Source of the DNA: Lepidodermella squamata
Lineage: Eukaryota; Gastrotricha
Assembly (NCBI GenBank): GCA_047495785.1
Contig: JBLDXI010000007.1
Location: 1,798,001-1,862,000, forward strand
DNA: 64,000 bases
Direction: 5' to 3'
A program made the position numbers and the translations under genes. Below the pieces are notes generated by a model. The model did no database searches and was not told the origin of the DNA. It was given only the letters and a program-made list of their open reading frames with translations. Positions 41,911 to 52,873 of the stretch are shown one piece after another. The first letter of the stretch is position 1; the number at the start of each line of letters is the position of its first letter.

Positions 41911-42501
41911 ATGCGGCTAGGCATCATTAGCGAAGCTAGCTGTATTTTGAACACCCTACTAACGATGCTGCTAAGATTGCCTGCTGTTGCTCAGTCTGCG
42001 TCGATGACGACTCGGCTATTTATCAATCACGCTGCCGCCGCCGATGTTGGCGATGAGCGCGACTATGAAATTTTTGAAACAGTTTACGTCCCATCCGGTA
42101 CCGAAATACCTCTTACCTCCGACGATAGCAGCGATAAAAAGCTCGACGCTGATTACTCTGACGAATTTCTGAATGCGACTGATTCAGCGATACCCGAGGA
42201 CTATACAATAAGCGGTGGTAGTGTAGACGGCAACTACGCGGACGTGGAGAGTGGAAATCACAATTTTAACAGCCAGTCCGGTGATTCGTCAGAATATCAA
42301 GCAACTGCTACTATATCGACGTGGATGGAGGGTGACTATTCAACATCATCTCAAGCAGCCCTGCCCTGGCTTTTAGGCTACAAAAAGCGGAAACCTGCAA
42401 GGTCAAATAGTGACCGCGTTACAGTTAACACAATTTTCGTGTATTTGACCTCAATATTTTTGCGTAAATTTATTGTCTATTTTGCCATAGCTGTCAGTTG
42501 A
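41911..42501 (+). CDS. Hypothetical secreted acidic protein
   Basis: ATG at 41911; 196 residues if read as one exon. A hydrophobic N terminus (ILNTLLTMLLRLPAVAQS) looks like a signal peptide. The middle is acidic and Ser/Asp/Gly/Tyr-rich (SDDSSDKKLDADYSDE) and predicted to be disordered. The last ~25 residues turn hydrophobic (FVYLTSIFLRKFIVYF), so the end may be a membrane anchor or, alternatively, read-through into an intron or 3' UTR; a possible donor lies near 42400. No family recognised. The tract could suit a mineral- or matrix-associated protein, but that is only composition. Confidence 0.45.
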   Translation: MRLGIISEASCILNTLLTMLLRLPAVAQSASMTTRLFINHAAAADVGDERDYEIFETVYVPSGTEIPLTSDDSSDKKLDADYSDEFLNATDSAIPEDYTISGGSVDGNYADVESGNHNFNSQSGDSSEYQATATISTWMEGDYSTSSQAALPWLLGYKKRKPARSNSDRVTVNTIFVYLTSIFLRKFIVYFAIAVS

Positions 42502-42832
42502 CGTTTTTTTCTCGAATTTTGTCGCGTGATTTTTTTATTTGCAAAAAAGCTGTGATATTTTTTAATTGCAATGATTGAGAGGTAAAAAAACTGGTTTTAT
42601 CACCGAAAATATAATTTTTACCGGCATGCTGATTGCTTGTTTTTTTGCATTTTTAAATGTCGCTTATATACTAAAAAATATACGATCACCTCGGTTTTTA
42701 TTTTCAGAGCAATAATAAAAATATTATCGCGAATTTTATTTTCTTAGAATCGGCAGAGAGCAGGATTTTCATTTCAAGCCAATCAACGTTAAACTTGTTC
42801 GAGGAATTGTTCGATTTCGATTTCGATACATT
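42502..42832. other. Convergent intergenic spacer
   Basis: About 0.33 kb between the 3' ends of the hypothetical gene (+) and GST-2 (-). No feature recognised. Confidence 0.45.
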
Positions 42833-43721
42833 TTAAAACGGCGTGATTGGTCGTTTCTCTAGATATGCAGCAATTTTCGGAATGGCCTCGACGCTCTTTT
42901 GAAGGGCGACCAGAGTCGGATATTGCTGCTTCACCATTGTTTCAATGTCCTCGCCCAGTCGCTTGATCATCCCATCGAAAATAACCGCTAAATGCAAATC
43001 AGCCCAGGTCCACTGAAATTGGAAAAATTTGAAAAAAATTCCCATATAGTTTTTTATCCTCACGCTATTTCCAACAAGGTGCTTGCCGCCATTAGCAATC
43101 AGCTGCTTTTCAAGACGGCCCAATAAGCGCGGAAGATCGGCCTCTTTCATATGCTTCAAATTACGGGCTTTACGTTCTGGATCTGTTTCTTTTGTGGTCA
43201 TTCCGCCGAAATTGTGAATCTCTTGCAGAGAATCGATGACCTCGTCACACTGCGCTTCTTCAGTCGCGTTTGCACCAGCCAAATCTAACAATAATTTTAG
43301 GAAATTTCGATAAATAATAATGAAATTCAAGCGCTTACGAAATCGCTTAGCAAGATGTCGAGCGATAGTCATACTTTGAGTTAGCACCAGACTTTTGCCA
43401 TCCTTGGTGATTTCCAAAGCTGGAACTTGTAGATTTGGGTAATCTAATTCCCAAAATTAATCAATTATAATAAATTGAAAATTGCAGCAGGTTTTTACTT
43501 TGTTTAAGCGCCGGCCATTCTGACATCTCGAACCTGTAGTCTTCGAATTCAGCCCCAGCGTAATGCAGGATGTAGCGCGAAACTTCAGCCCGGCCTCTGC
43601 CGTTGAAGTAATGCAGTTTGAGGTGTGCGTTGGCCATAGGATCGCCCCGCTTCAGGTATACGTTTATAATGTAATAAAATACGGCTGTTATTAAGGTAAG
43701 ACCTAAAGTATGCTTATCCAT
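42833..43721 (-). CDS. Sigma-like GST with N-terminal hydrophobic extension, GST-2
   Basis: Exons 43721-43499, 43443-43339, 43284-43064, 43012-42833; 242 residues. The conserved GST core begins at residue ~29 (MANAHLKLHYFNGRGRAE, catalytic Tyr present). The upstream ATG adds 28 residues with a hydrophobic stretch (LGLTLITAVFYYIINVYL), a likely signal-anchor that would place this enzyme on a membrane. If translation instead starts at the internal Met (43637), the protein has the standard 214 residues; both starts are open. Other motifs: QVPALEI, LTQSMTIARH, NGGKHLVGNS|WTWADLH across the last splice. The intron positions match GST-1. Confidence 0.85.
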
Positions 43722-44366
43722 TGCTTTTAAGCAAAATTTTCTTTATTCCGCATGTGACTTTTCTCAGCGTATACTAAAACAGCGAATTTATTTGAAATAT
43801 GCAATAACACCACCTGGAAACACCTGGCACGTTATCACGGGAAGCGGCTCGTGACGATCCAGTGCTACAAATTTCACAAGTTGACTATTTCACTGCTCAA
43901 ATTGATATCTTTGTCAAATCTGAAGGGGATTACTCGAAGTTGAGTCGAAATCAAAGCTGAAAACCGTAAGCACAAAATACAACCTCGAATTCAAGGTTTG
44001 GGTACGAGTTTCGAATTTATATAGGATCGCACTCGGAAAAAGCTAACGAATTGGTAGAAAGGTAAGAGGTCTGGAAAGCCATTGGAGGATTATGTGTCGA
44101 ACCTAGAATAGGGTCTAATTTTAGGGAACACAGCTGTCCAAGTCAATATAGAATGAAATGCCTGCAAGGCACCGTGGAACCCATAGCGGTGTTCGGAGTC
44201 GAGCACTGGGCAATGAGTAGCCCAGAGCCAAATTCATTGCTTGGGGATTGTTGCGGTTTGTGGAATCTCGAAGTGGTAAGCGAAAAATGCGGGGCGCAAA
44301 AATAAAAAATTAGCTATTACGAAAGTGGCAAGGCATCATCAGTTTAGACGGTATGGACTATGGCCA
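43722..44366. other. Intergenic region upstream of GST-2
   Basis: No gene recognised. A short GC-richer tract at 44155-44235 can fold into small stems (CTGGGC...GCCCAG) but matches no RNA family I know. Confidence 0.4.
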
Positions 44367-44533
44367 ACAGGGTGGCCTAAAAATTCCGCAGAGGGCGAAT
44401 TCGATGCGCATCATTTTAATGAGGAGTTTCCATTGGTATAAAAGAATGCTTGAAATTCTTCAACTTCTCAAAACTACTCATTAAATCGATGCGCATCGAA
44501 TTCCCGCTCTGCAGAATTTTTTGGCCACCTTGT
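44367..44533. mobile_element. Small MITE with mariner-like ends (167 bp)
   Basis: Imperfect inverted arms of ~55 bp: ACAGGGTGGCC at the left and the complement of ACAAGGTGGCC at the right, both continuing through a GAATTCGATGCGCATC block and a shared TTTAATGAG. The right end abuts TA; a clear TA duplication at the left is missing. The ends resemble Tc1/mariner-type MITEs. No coding content. Confidence 0.7.
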
Positions 44534-45165
44534 ATGGTTCTTAAGAATAAAGAAAATGTTACTTTATGTAATTATGCAATAAATGAGCCGCTAATTATTG
44601 GCAATTACTGAGCGTATAATATGAAAAATTATTTAGAAATTATTTGCGATTAATAATTGCATTGAATGTCATGGTCAGCTACACCAGCTTCTTGCCCTCC
44701 CGTTATCTCCAAAACCATGGCGTCTTATCCTAATGATAAGGATAGACCTTGCCCCCTTTCAGTCGGCTTTCTTAATTAGGTCACAAGCTTATCGCGTTAT
44801 CAATCTTAGTCTTTCAAGATCCGATTAATTCCCGGCTGGAATAATTATTAAAATAACGCAGTGCCCATCGTTTTATCTCATCAAGTTTTCATCATAGTTT
44901 TGGAAATAAATTAGTATTAATTTAGCGTGAACGATAGAGTATACTATATGAGCAAATAGCCTTAACTTGGGGCAAGAGAGATCCGGACTCAGTTTGCGGG
45001 CATGTTATTTGTTTACCGGTATATGCTGAGCTACACATACCTATTAGTACGGAACATGAAATGTCACGCGGCACAGATGCTGTCTAATAGTTTTTAGCGG
45101 ATATTATTACATCAAGTCCCCGGTATTTTCGACGCTCAGCCATATTTCCTCAGTATAGATCTGTT
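44534..45165. other. Spacer before the SLC35D-type gene
   Basis: AT-rich, no gene recognised; presumably holds the promoter of the transporter gene at 45166. Confidence 0.4.
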
Positions 45166-46582
45166 ATGCTAAATAATTTGGATTTGCTACCTCTGCTGTT
45201 CTATGGCTTCAGTTCCTTCTTTGTCACTATAGCTAACAAAGTGATCCTCACGTCTTATGCGTAAGGCTGATATATAGTAATTAATCAATTTATTAAAATA
45301 TTATCTATATTTTTTTGCCAGATTTCCTTCGTATTCTTTCGTTGCCTTGGTTCAGATGGTTTCAGCGGTGTTCGTCCTCGGATTTTTACACTCATCCTCG
45401 CAATTAACAATAGCTCCCCTATCTCGACAAACTTTCTCAAAGGTGCAAATTGAAAATGTTAATATTTTGAATTATAATTTGGATTTGACCCATAGATATG
45501 GCCACTTTGCATTCTAAACCTAATAAATGTCCTATTCGGCCTTGGTGGGACAAAAGGCATGAGCTTGCCCATGTTTGTAGTTCTACGGCATCTCGCCATT
45601 GTTGTCACGCTGGTCTTAGAGAAGCTCATTCTCAAGTAAGGAAACATTTTTAAAAATTACCCGCAAATAATTTTTCAATTTTAGCTCTACGCCAACAGTT
45701 AAAGTTTGCCTCTCAGTATTCCTTATTGCGTTTGGCGGTCTTACTGCTGGATACAGTGATTTGCATTTCGATTTGATCGCTTATTCCTTAGTTGCGATCA
45801 ACAATTTATCGACTGCTGCTAACAACGTCCTTCTTAAATCAAGTCTTTCAAAAATGGTAAAAAAATGAGACAATTTTCGGCTGATTTTTCTCAATTCAAA
45901 ATTTTCCAGGACATTGATAAAATTTCGTTAGCCTTTTACAATTTCGCACTAGCCATCGTTCCACTAACAGTGATTTTCTTCTATTCCAGCAGCATTAAAG
46001 AGGTAAAAAGCAATTTGTTATGGAGTTGAAATTAATTCGTAAATTTTTTCGTAGATTTCAACCTACCCAGCCTGGAAGGATCCGTCTTTCACATTGCTCT
46101 TTCTATTTTCATGCCCTTCCGCCTACCTCATCTTCTTTTCCAGGTATCTCATACCAAAATGATAAGCTTTATCAGTTTAAATGTATTTATAAACTAGTGC
46201 TTGGTGCATAGAGGCTAATTCAGCCCTTACTACGTCAGTAGTGGGCGTGGTTAAGGTAGGTTATTTTAGGCTCTTGCGTCATGACCTGGATTTTACACGG
46301 CCGAATTATCAGAATATTTTAGTCACCGCCTTGGGCATGTTCATCGGAGGTGACTACGTGTTCAACTGGCTGAATTTCACCGGTTTAACAATCAGCACTG
46401 TTGGCGTGGTAGTCTACATCGATGCCAGCGCCAGATCGAGACTTAAATCGAACCCGCATCTTGAGACGTCATCTACTGTCAAAATGGCCACTAAAATTTC
46501 ACCCTTTGAATCTCCGAAATTGGAGAGTGTTGACCTGAAAAAAGATATTGAGCTGAAATCCAGGGGAGATAATTACGTATAA
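45166..46582 (+). CDS. SLC35D-type nucleotide-sugar transporter (eight exons)
   Basis: Exons 45166-45260, 45322-45442, 45496-45635, 45685-45856, 45910-46002, 46055-46143, 46198-46255, 46313-46582; 345 residues. About ten hydrophobic segments run from residue 8 to ~300. Family landmarks: [20 protein letters not shown] (TM1), [24 protein letters not shown] near the penultimate pair and [18 protein letters not shown]35D proteins of the ER/Golgi exchange UDP-sugars (UDP-GlcA, UDP-GlcNAc, UDP-GalNAc) for UMP to feed glycosylation and glycosaminoglycan synthesis. The acceptor at 46197 was chosen because it restores the CxxxNSALTT block in frame; a nearby AG at 46212 does not. The C-terminal ~45 residues are hydrophilic. 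AATAAA at 46645. Confidence 0.9.
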
Positions 46583-46684
46583 AAATGCCTATTTTATTTT
46601 AATTACTGTGCTTTCCTTTAGAAAATGTGACGAAAAATATTAGAAATAAAATGTTAAAATAATTTTGGGCGTTTTTTCCAGCGT

Positions 46685-46867
46685 TTAATGCTTTGCAAAG
46701 GGACAACCGCCGCCATTGCTTGTTGGTTTATTGATGGGACAAGCTGCCGACTTGGTTTTCGGGCATTCAGTTCCGCACTTTTCGCATTTCGTAACGCCAT
46801 GCGGGTATTTTGCCTTGCATTTCGGGCAGTGACCTTCGGCACAATCGCGAGATTTAGACGATTCCAT
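46685..46867 (-). CDS. Small cysteine-rich zinc-binding-like protein
   Basis: ATG at 46867; 60 residues, single exon. Eight cysteines and three histidines: HCPKC (CxxC), CEKCGTEC (CxxC plus one) and GGCPF, with many Lys. The paired CxxC motifs suggest a small zinc ribbon; the composition is also metallothionein-like. No signal peptide. Convergent with the SLC35D gene, whose stop lies 102 bp away, and located between GST genes. Function unknown. Confidence 0.6.
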   Translation of the reverse strand: MESSKSRDCAEGHCPKCKAKYPHGVTKCEKCGTECPKTKSAACPINKPTSNGGGCPFAKH

Positions 46868-47132
46868 AGCTATAAAATTTGAGAAAATAACTTGGTTCGA
46901 TCCTTGATATAATCAGGCGGTCAACTTCTAGGTATTCGTCGGTAATTGAAACGTGACTGATTTATTTTTTAATAAATGGCTTCTTCGTTGAAAAAATCAT
47001 GGGGGAAAAAAATGTCGAAGTCACAAGAGCAAGCCTAATCTCTCAGGTCCGATAAACTTATGAATATACGATGATAAATTCGACCTGAGATTCTGCGAAT
47101 TAAAATCAAACTAATTCAGGATTGAAGTCCTT

Positions 47133-48217
47133 CTAATCCGCGTCAGGACATTTTTCAATCCAGGCTTTGATTTCAGGCTGCGCTTCGACTGATTTCCATA
47201 GTTTGCAGAGTTCAGGAAATCGCTGCTGAATTCGGTCGGTATCTGCGCCGCGGGATCTAAGGCTTCCTAGAAAACTTCCTATTGCTAAATCGGCGAAGGT
47301 CCACCGATCTCCAACAATGTGCTTTCCGCCATTTAAAATCAATTTTTCCTCCAAATAGCCGAAAATTCGTGGATATTCTTCGCTCATGAGCCGGTTTTTC
47401 ATTACTTCCTAGAATATTTTTCTGGTGAGAAAAAAAATTGCGAAAATTTAATGTCAACTAACCTTGCGATGCGGGTCTTGCTCTAGAAAGGCTAGGACTA
47501 CCAAGTTCACCAAATCGTTCAGGCAATCGACTACTTCTTCGCATTGAGCTTTTTGAAGAGCGCTATTTCCGCATAAATCTATTCATGTTTAACCTGAATT
47601 CAGCCCGAAAATTGAAATTCATGAACTCACCTAGTTGTTGTGCCAAATATCTGGATATCGTAAGGCTTTGGGTTAGGAATACTTTTTTGCCATCTGCCAT
47701 TTCGATTTCAAGAGCTGGAACTTGTTTAGCTGGAAATTCTAACGAATTTTGATTGATTAATTAAAGAAAATATTGCGTCGGTAAAATGTTACTATTTCGA
47801 ACTTCAGGCCACTTGTCCTAAAATAAAAATTAATAAAAAAAAACGTTGAATTTCAAAAATTGACGCGAATTACGTTAGAGTAGCGGACATCTTCGAAAGG
47901 TTTCTTCGCGAAGTTCAAAATGTACCGGATTAGCTCGGCACGCCCTACTTGATAAAGATGTTGATGGCGTTACATATAGCTGGAAAAAATCTAACCTCTG
48001 GTGTTGAAGTAATGAAGCTTCAGCTTAGCGTTATCAAGCTCGTTTTCACCACGGTTTTCGTTGTGGTTTTTGTCTGTAAGAGGTTGAGCAATCGTTGAGC
48101 AATCATTCGAAAAAATGTTTCATTACTTTGACAATGACAAGTTTCTTCGGATTTTCGTTTACTTGTTGCTTCGCTGGCGGATTCGTCGGCATCATTGCTA
48201 TGACTACTTTCACTCAT
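47133..48217 (-). CDS. Sigma-like GST with hydrophilic N-terminal extension, GST-3 (seven exons)
   Basis: Exons 48217-48127, 48073-47996, 47944-47874, 47817-47793, 47738-47631, 47578-47463, 47408-47133; 254 residues. The GST core starts near residue 45 (KLKLHYFNTRGRAELIR, catalytic Tyr present), preceded by an acidic, Ser/Glu/Asn-rich leader (MSESSHSNDADESASEATS...) that includes CHC. Exon 47817-47793 is only 25 nt (DKWPEVRN). Motifs: KQVPALEIE, LTQSLTISRYLAQQ, NGGKHIVGDRWTFADLA; ends WIEKCPDAD. Seven exons, against two to four in its neighbours, make it the most intron-rich member. Cytosolic glutathione transferase by family; what the leader does is unknown. Confidence 0.87.
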
Positions 48218-48617
48218 AATAAATGATAAATATTCTGTAATTTAGGGTCTAGATACAATTTGCCCGTAACCGCGACCTAATTATTATGATGTTGCGAAAT
48301 GTAAAATAGATTTCATGGCGTGTCAAGAGTCAAGAGTGACTTTTGTTTACTCGTGACCTGCCGCGGTGATTCGACACTTTTTATCACAACACGTCCGAAT
48401 ATCCTTATCGCTGCTGTAACACGTAGGCATAGTGTATAATTTTATCTGCATTTGTACTGAAAATGGTACTAAAAAAGCCTATAATCTTACGATTTCTTAA
48501 GATAAGTAATTTGATACCGGTTGAAGGACAACGAACAAAATGCACTCAAAATAGCGTTTATTTCTCTCGGAAGCATTAAGGTGGCAGCTTTTTTGCGCAT
48601 AAATTAAGTGCGGTATG
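48218..48617. other. Spacer between GST-4 and GST-3
   Basis: About 0.4 kb, no gene; contains the presumed promoter of GST-3 and the 3' end of GST-4. Confidence 0.45.
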
Positions 48618-49370
48618 TTACATCGGCGTATCGGGGCGCTTCTTGATCCACTCGGCAATTTGCGGAATCTCCTCAACGCTCTTAGCCAGGGCAACAAGAC
48701 CCGGCAGCTTCTCGGCAATGCCAGCGTTGCCATCAGTCAGCTTCAACAGGGCGTTGACAAACAGCGAAATGCCGAAATCAGCCCACGTCCAGTTGCTGCC
48801 AACAATGTGTTTACCGCCGTTTTCGCGGACCTTCTTTTCAAGGTAGCCTAACAAGCGCGGGTACTCCTCAGCGCGAAGGCGGGCCTTGATCTTTTCCTGA
48901 CGCTCTGGGTCAGGTTCGAACCGAGCCAACAGGGCCAAGTTGGTCAATTCGTGGAGGCAATCAGCAACCTCGTCACATCGGGCAGCTTCTGCCTCGTCAG
49001 CGCCGGTTAGGCCGTGCTTGCGGGCCGCCGAACGGGCGATGGTCAGGCTCTGAGACAGGAAATGGGTCTTGCCATCCTTTTCAATCTCAAGAACGGGCAG
49101 CTGGCCAGTGGGGAAATCTAGTTGAAATACTTTTAAAATCCGTTTTAGGTATATTTTTTCCGGACTCACTGGCTTTGTGGCTTGGCCACTCCTCCTTAGT
49201 GTAGCGAACGTCCTCAAATGGTTGGCCGGCGTAGTGAAAAATGTACCGGATCAACTCGGCTCGGCCGCTAAAATGATAACATCAACCTTATAATTCCCGC
49301 GAAAACTAGACGTTGTTTATTGAACCTACCGAGAGTTGAAGTAGTGAAGTTTAACTTTAGCTTCAGCCAT
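48618..49370 (-). CDS. Sigma-like glutathione S-transferase, GST-4 (three exons)
   Basis: Exons 49370-49330, 49267-49170, 49117-48618; 212 residues. Starts [18 protein letters not shown] with the catalytic Tyr; GQLPVLEIEKDG (cis-Pro), LSQSLTIARSAARKHGL, NGGKHIVGSNWTWADFG in the helical domain; ends KRPDTPM. Compared with GST-1 and GST-2 it has lost the last two introns, leaving a 500-nt final exon, and it is more GC-rich and codon-regular than its neighbours, which may mark it as the most highly expressed copy. Typical complete cytosolic enzyme. Confidence 0.92.
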
Positions 49371-50349
49371 ATCTCAAGTGTTGCGAAGATTGTAAGTGGT
49401 CTCGACGACTATTCTCGCTGCGTTTTATAACGACCGGTCTCACAGATAAGGAGGCGTATAGAGCTAATTTCCTCACACATTGCGATGTTTCGGGATTATA
49501 TTGAGCAAACAAGCTTGTTATATCTATAGCCGGCGGTGTGTCACCCAACATGTAGGAATAACTTGGCTAATAATATTATCGTTAGAACTGGAAATAATGC
49601 TAATATTCCGGTGATATGCGCGGCTAATTCGCATTCTTAATTCGCCTAGGGTTCAAAAGTCACGGTGTGATGAAAAAAAAACAACTGAATGAATTTATTT
49701 ACACAACAACGTCATAATTTACGAACGCCGAAGTTATAATTTCGGTATCGGAAAAATGCGCCATTTTTTTTATTGCACAGGTATCCCAGCCAGCTTGATT
49801 CGTGACTTGCAAATTGTTTTTACATTCCGTTGCTCGTGACTCGGCTAACTAAAAATAATAGAATTGGTATAAAAAAATGCAATAAATAAATAAAATTGTT
49901 TACCTTATATTGGCGTGATGTTAATCCATATTCGGTTATTGAGCAGGTAATTTCTTGGATAAAATACCGAATTATTGAGCCCGCTTCCGCCTTAACTCTT
50001 CAACTTATAACTGCGGGTGACTTGAAAAAATGGCTGAACCAGATGCGTCAGCCATTTTTTATGAATGACAGCACCAGCCAATGAAGTAGATTAGAGAGCG
50101 GCGCGTGTTTGTGACGGCCGCCTCTCATTTATCAGCGCAGCACTAGTGTTCATAATGAAAAAGCGGCGCCTTTACGGACGCGTGACCAGAATACGTGCGT
50201 GGTGAGAGGGTGCTTATGAGACGATAATTAATGACTGCGTTTTTTATTATTACCCCCTAAAACCCTGTTGCTAACAAGCATACAAGTCTCATTATTTATT
50301 TCAAAAAATAATTGTTAAAAATTGAAGAAAATTGTAGTTTTGAGATGAA
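49371..50349. other. 1-kb intergenic region
   Basis: AT-rich spacer between GST-4 and GST-5. A frame at 49896-50084 has no domain. Nothing recognised. Confidence 0.4.
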
Positions 50350-51072
50350 TTAATTTGCATTTTTCGCCAAATAGTTTTCGATATCAGGTAGTTTTTCCAC
50401 TGCTCTTGTCAGATCGGCCAGTTCAGGGTAATGCTTCTCGATTTTCGCCAGAGCAGCTTCTTTCCTGAGATGAACAATAAACGTGGCGACTGCAAAATCA
50501 GCCCAAGACCACTGTTAAAGAAATATTTCTTTTGGGAGGAATGTCAAACAATTGTTAAATCTTACAGATGATCCCACCATATTTTGCCCTCCGTTTTCTT
50601 TCAGCTTTCGCTCGAGGTATCCGAGAATTCGAGGACATTCTTCGTTGACGAGCCAACGATGTAATTTTTCCTTGCGATCTGGGTCAGGTTCCAGATAGTA
50701 CAGCATATACATGTTGATGAGCTCGTTCAAACTGTCGACCACCTCGTCACACGCCGCTGATTCCAGCCAATTCGCACCGTTTAGACCAAACTGGGTCGCG
50801 AGATGTCTCGCAATCGCCAAACTTTGAGTCATTAACCGCTTAGCTCCATTCTGCTGTTTGATTTCGAGAACTGGCATCTTGCCACTTGGCATGTTCTCTC
50901 GTGCGGCAAGCCATTCTTTTTGCGTATAGGCCCTCTCGCGATATTCGGCCTTGGAGTATAGTAAAATATACCGAATCAACTCCATCCTAATAGGATTGTG
51001 AGTAGTGGTATGTAGGGTGAGCTGAAAACTCTCAGAGCCCTTGCTCTGTTTTGCTTCTTGTAAAACTTGCAT
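50350..51072 (-). CDS. Divergent GST lacking the catalytic tyrosine, GST-5 (two exons)
   Basis: Exons 51072-50566 and 50511-50350; 222 residues. The helical domain and glutathione-site motifs are ordinary (KMPVLEIKQQNG, MTQSLAIARHLATQFGLNGAN, WSWADFA). The N terminus is not: where the other four copies read LHYFN-RGRAE, this one reads LTLHTTTHNPIRMELIRY, so both the catalytic Tyr and the GRAE segment are gone, and ~12 extra residues precede it. It is intact otherwise, so a non-catalytic or altered role (ligand binding, crystallin-like) is more likely than a pseudogene. Other GST classes use Ser or Cys; none is obvious at that position although Thr residues are present. Confidence 0.85.
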
Positions 51073-51395
51073 ATTTAGTGAGAAAATTTGAATAATTTGA
51101 CCCTGTCCACAATCGGGGGAGTCTTTATAGGCTCATTTTTGGTGCCGTGCCAAGCGCGCTCCGTTCTTAATAGCCTGCCACACCGCCTGCGTGTTTTCGT
51201 GGACACTCGGTTCGCATTTTTTGTCGTAGTAATACTCCTACCACATGACTCATGCGCCCTCAGAATTGTCATCAAAAAAACCAACAAAGTTATTTTTCAT
51301 CTAAAACATTGTTTATTTGATGGTTAAGTAACAAATGAATCAGTAAAACTCGGTGCAGATCACAATTTTTGAGGGTAAGGCTTGTTTTTTTGTCA
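51073..51395. other. Spacer between GST-5 and the PP2A subunit gene
   Basis: About 0.32 kb; presumed promoter of GST-5 and 3' UTR of the PP2A subunit gene. No further feature. Confidence 0.45.
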
Positions 51396-52873
51396 TCAAA
51401 ATCTGGACGAAGATTGAGCTGGTGTCGAAGACATGGATGACTGTTGCATAGCAGCCGCTGCAGCCGCGGCTTCAACAGCTTGAGCAAGCATCAATTCGCG
51501 ATTTTCATACCGCCAAAAGCCTTCAAGGTCAATAACAATTGAAAGCACAACATCACCCTGGCTGCATCTGATGAGATCATTTAGAGTGATATAATCACGA
51601 TTCGAAGGTCGGACTATGTCGAAAATTTCATGGACAACGTCTTCAAACGCTACGGCCATGCCGCTGGTTTTGCCCAGTTTTTCTTGAATGTCTTTGAAAA
51701 AGTACCACAGCGTAAATTTGCTCAAATAACCGACATGGTCGACGTCCATAACTCGGAATAAATACGCTAAGGATTGGCGTTCTTTTCTATTTTCGAGGGC
51801 GAGAACGAAATCAACAAATGCTTTGAAGTCCATTTCGCCGTTATACGTGCGACACTCCTCGAAAACGCGATTTATGAAGCTGGGTGTGAGCGTTCCACCG
51901 TTATACATCGATAATTCACTTTTCGAAAGCAACCCGTTGCCATCACGGTCTAATTTCACGAAAGTATCGTTTATTTGAAGGGCATTTTCCAACGAAAACC
52001 AATTGGATTCAATTTGCTCCGGGCTTAAATCGTCACTTCGAAGCTGAATAAAAATAATAAATTGAATATTTCACGACTAAATGAAGCCGATTATGAGTTA
52101 CCTCCAACAAATCGTCAAGAAACCCTGAACCAATCACGTCAACAATTCGGACTCTTTTCGCCCGTTTCGTATCAAGGAAAAAGAAGAATTTCCGAACGGC
52201 TAAACACACGTAGTATGACTCGAAGTCCGAGTCCATTTGGCTCAGTTGAGGAATTGTTGGAATCAGGTCGATGATGTAGCTTTGCATCTCCTTTGTAAAA
52301 TATCAATAAAAATCCAGGGTGCTTGCAGATTTCGAGCTTACCGGTTCTCTCAAGTAACCCTGGCCATTCAAATCGTAAAGCGATAGACCCATCCTCGTTT
52401 GAACGACCCAATTCTTGCGCATAACCTGCCCAAGAATTATGAGATATTCGAGTATTCAATATATGAAACTTACATAATTGAAAAAATCAGTGATACACAC
52501 ACGTCCCGCAGGGTCTCGCTTGTGGATGAGCTTCATGTAGACCAAAGGGGTTGTAAAAGGTCTGCAATGAGATGCAAATTTTATGCTAAATTTTATGCTA
52601 AATTGAATTTTTTTACTTGAATTTTTCGCTCAGGCGGGGTTGAATTTTCATGAAGCTGTTGTAGTCGATCATCTGCTCGCCATTGAGCGCCGGGGGTGGA
52701 GTTGACATCTCTTCCAGAACAAACCACAAGTTGCGAAGTTCTTCCTCAGTCAAGGTTTCCTTTGCCTGTCGGTGTAGAAAGTGGCCGCGAGCTTCTTCGC
52801 GTAGCTTTTGCTGAATCAAGTCTTTTGGGACTGGAAGGGCTTTGTAAAGACATGGCAGTTTTTCACTTGTCAT
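51396..52873 (-). CDS. PPP2R3C: PP2A regulatory subunit B'' gamma (PPP2R3C/G5PR) orthologue
   Basis: Exons 52873-52617, 52561-52474, 52425-52342, 52290-52102, 52043-51396; at least 421 residues. Strongly conserved blocks: QQKLREEARGHFL, DFFNYVMRKNW, QTRMGLSLYDLNGQGYLRE, AVRKFFFFLDTKR, and an EF-hand with a complete calcium loop (LDRDGNGLLSKSEL) followed by VDFVLALENRKE and DLEGFWRYENRE. The subunit targets the PP2A phosphatase core and, by family, acts at the centrosome/nucleus. The C-terminal ~25 residues are an Ala/Gln/Ser tail. The family has ~30-50 more N-terminal residues; the ATG at 52873 may be internal, because a T-rich acceptor (TTTTAG) lies ~45 nt upstream and a further exon could exist there. 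Confidence 0.88.

Noticed and set aside
44155-44235. GC-richer foldable tract considered as a structured RNA gene
   Set aside because: It matches no tRNA, 5S, snRNA or SRP pattern that I can recognise, and the stems are short.
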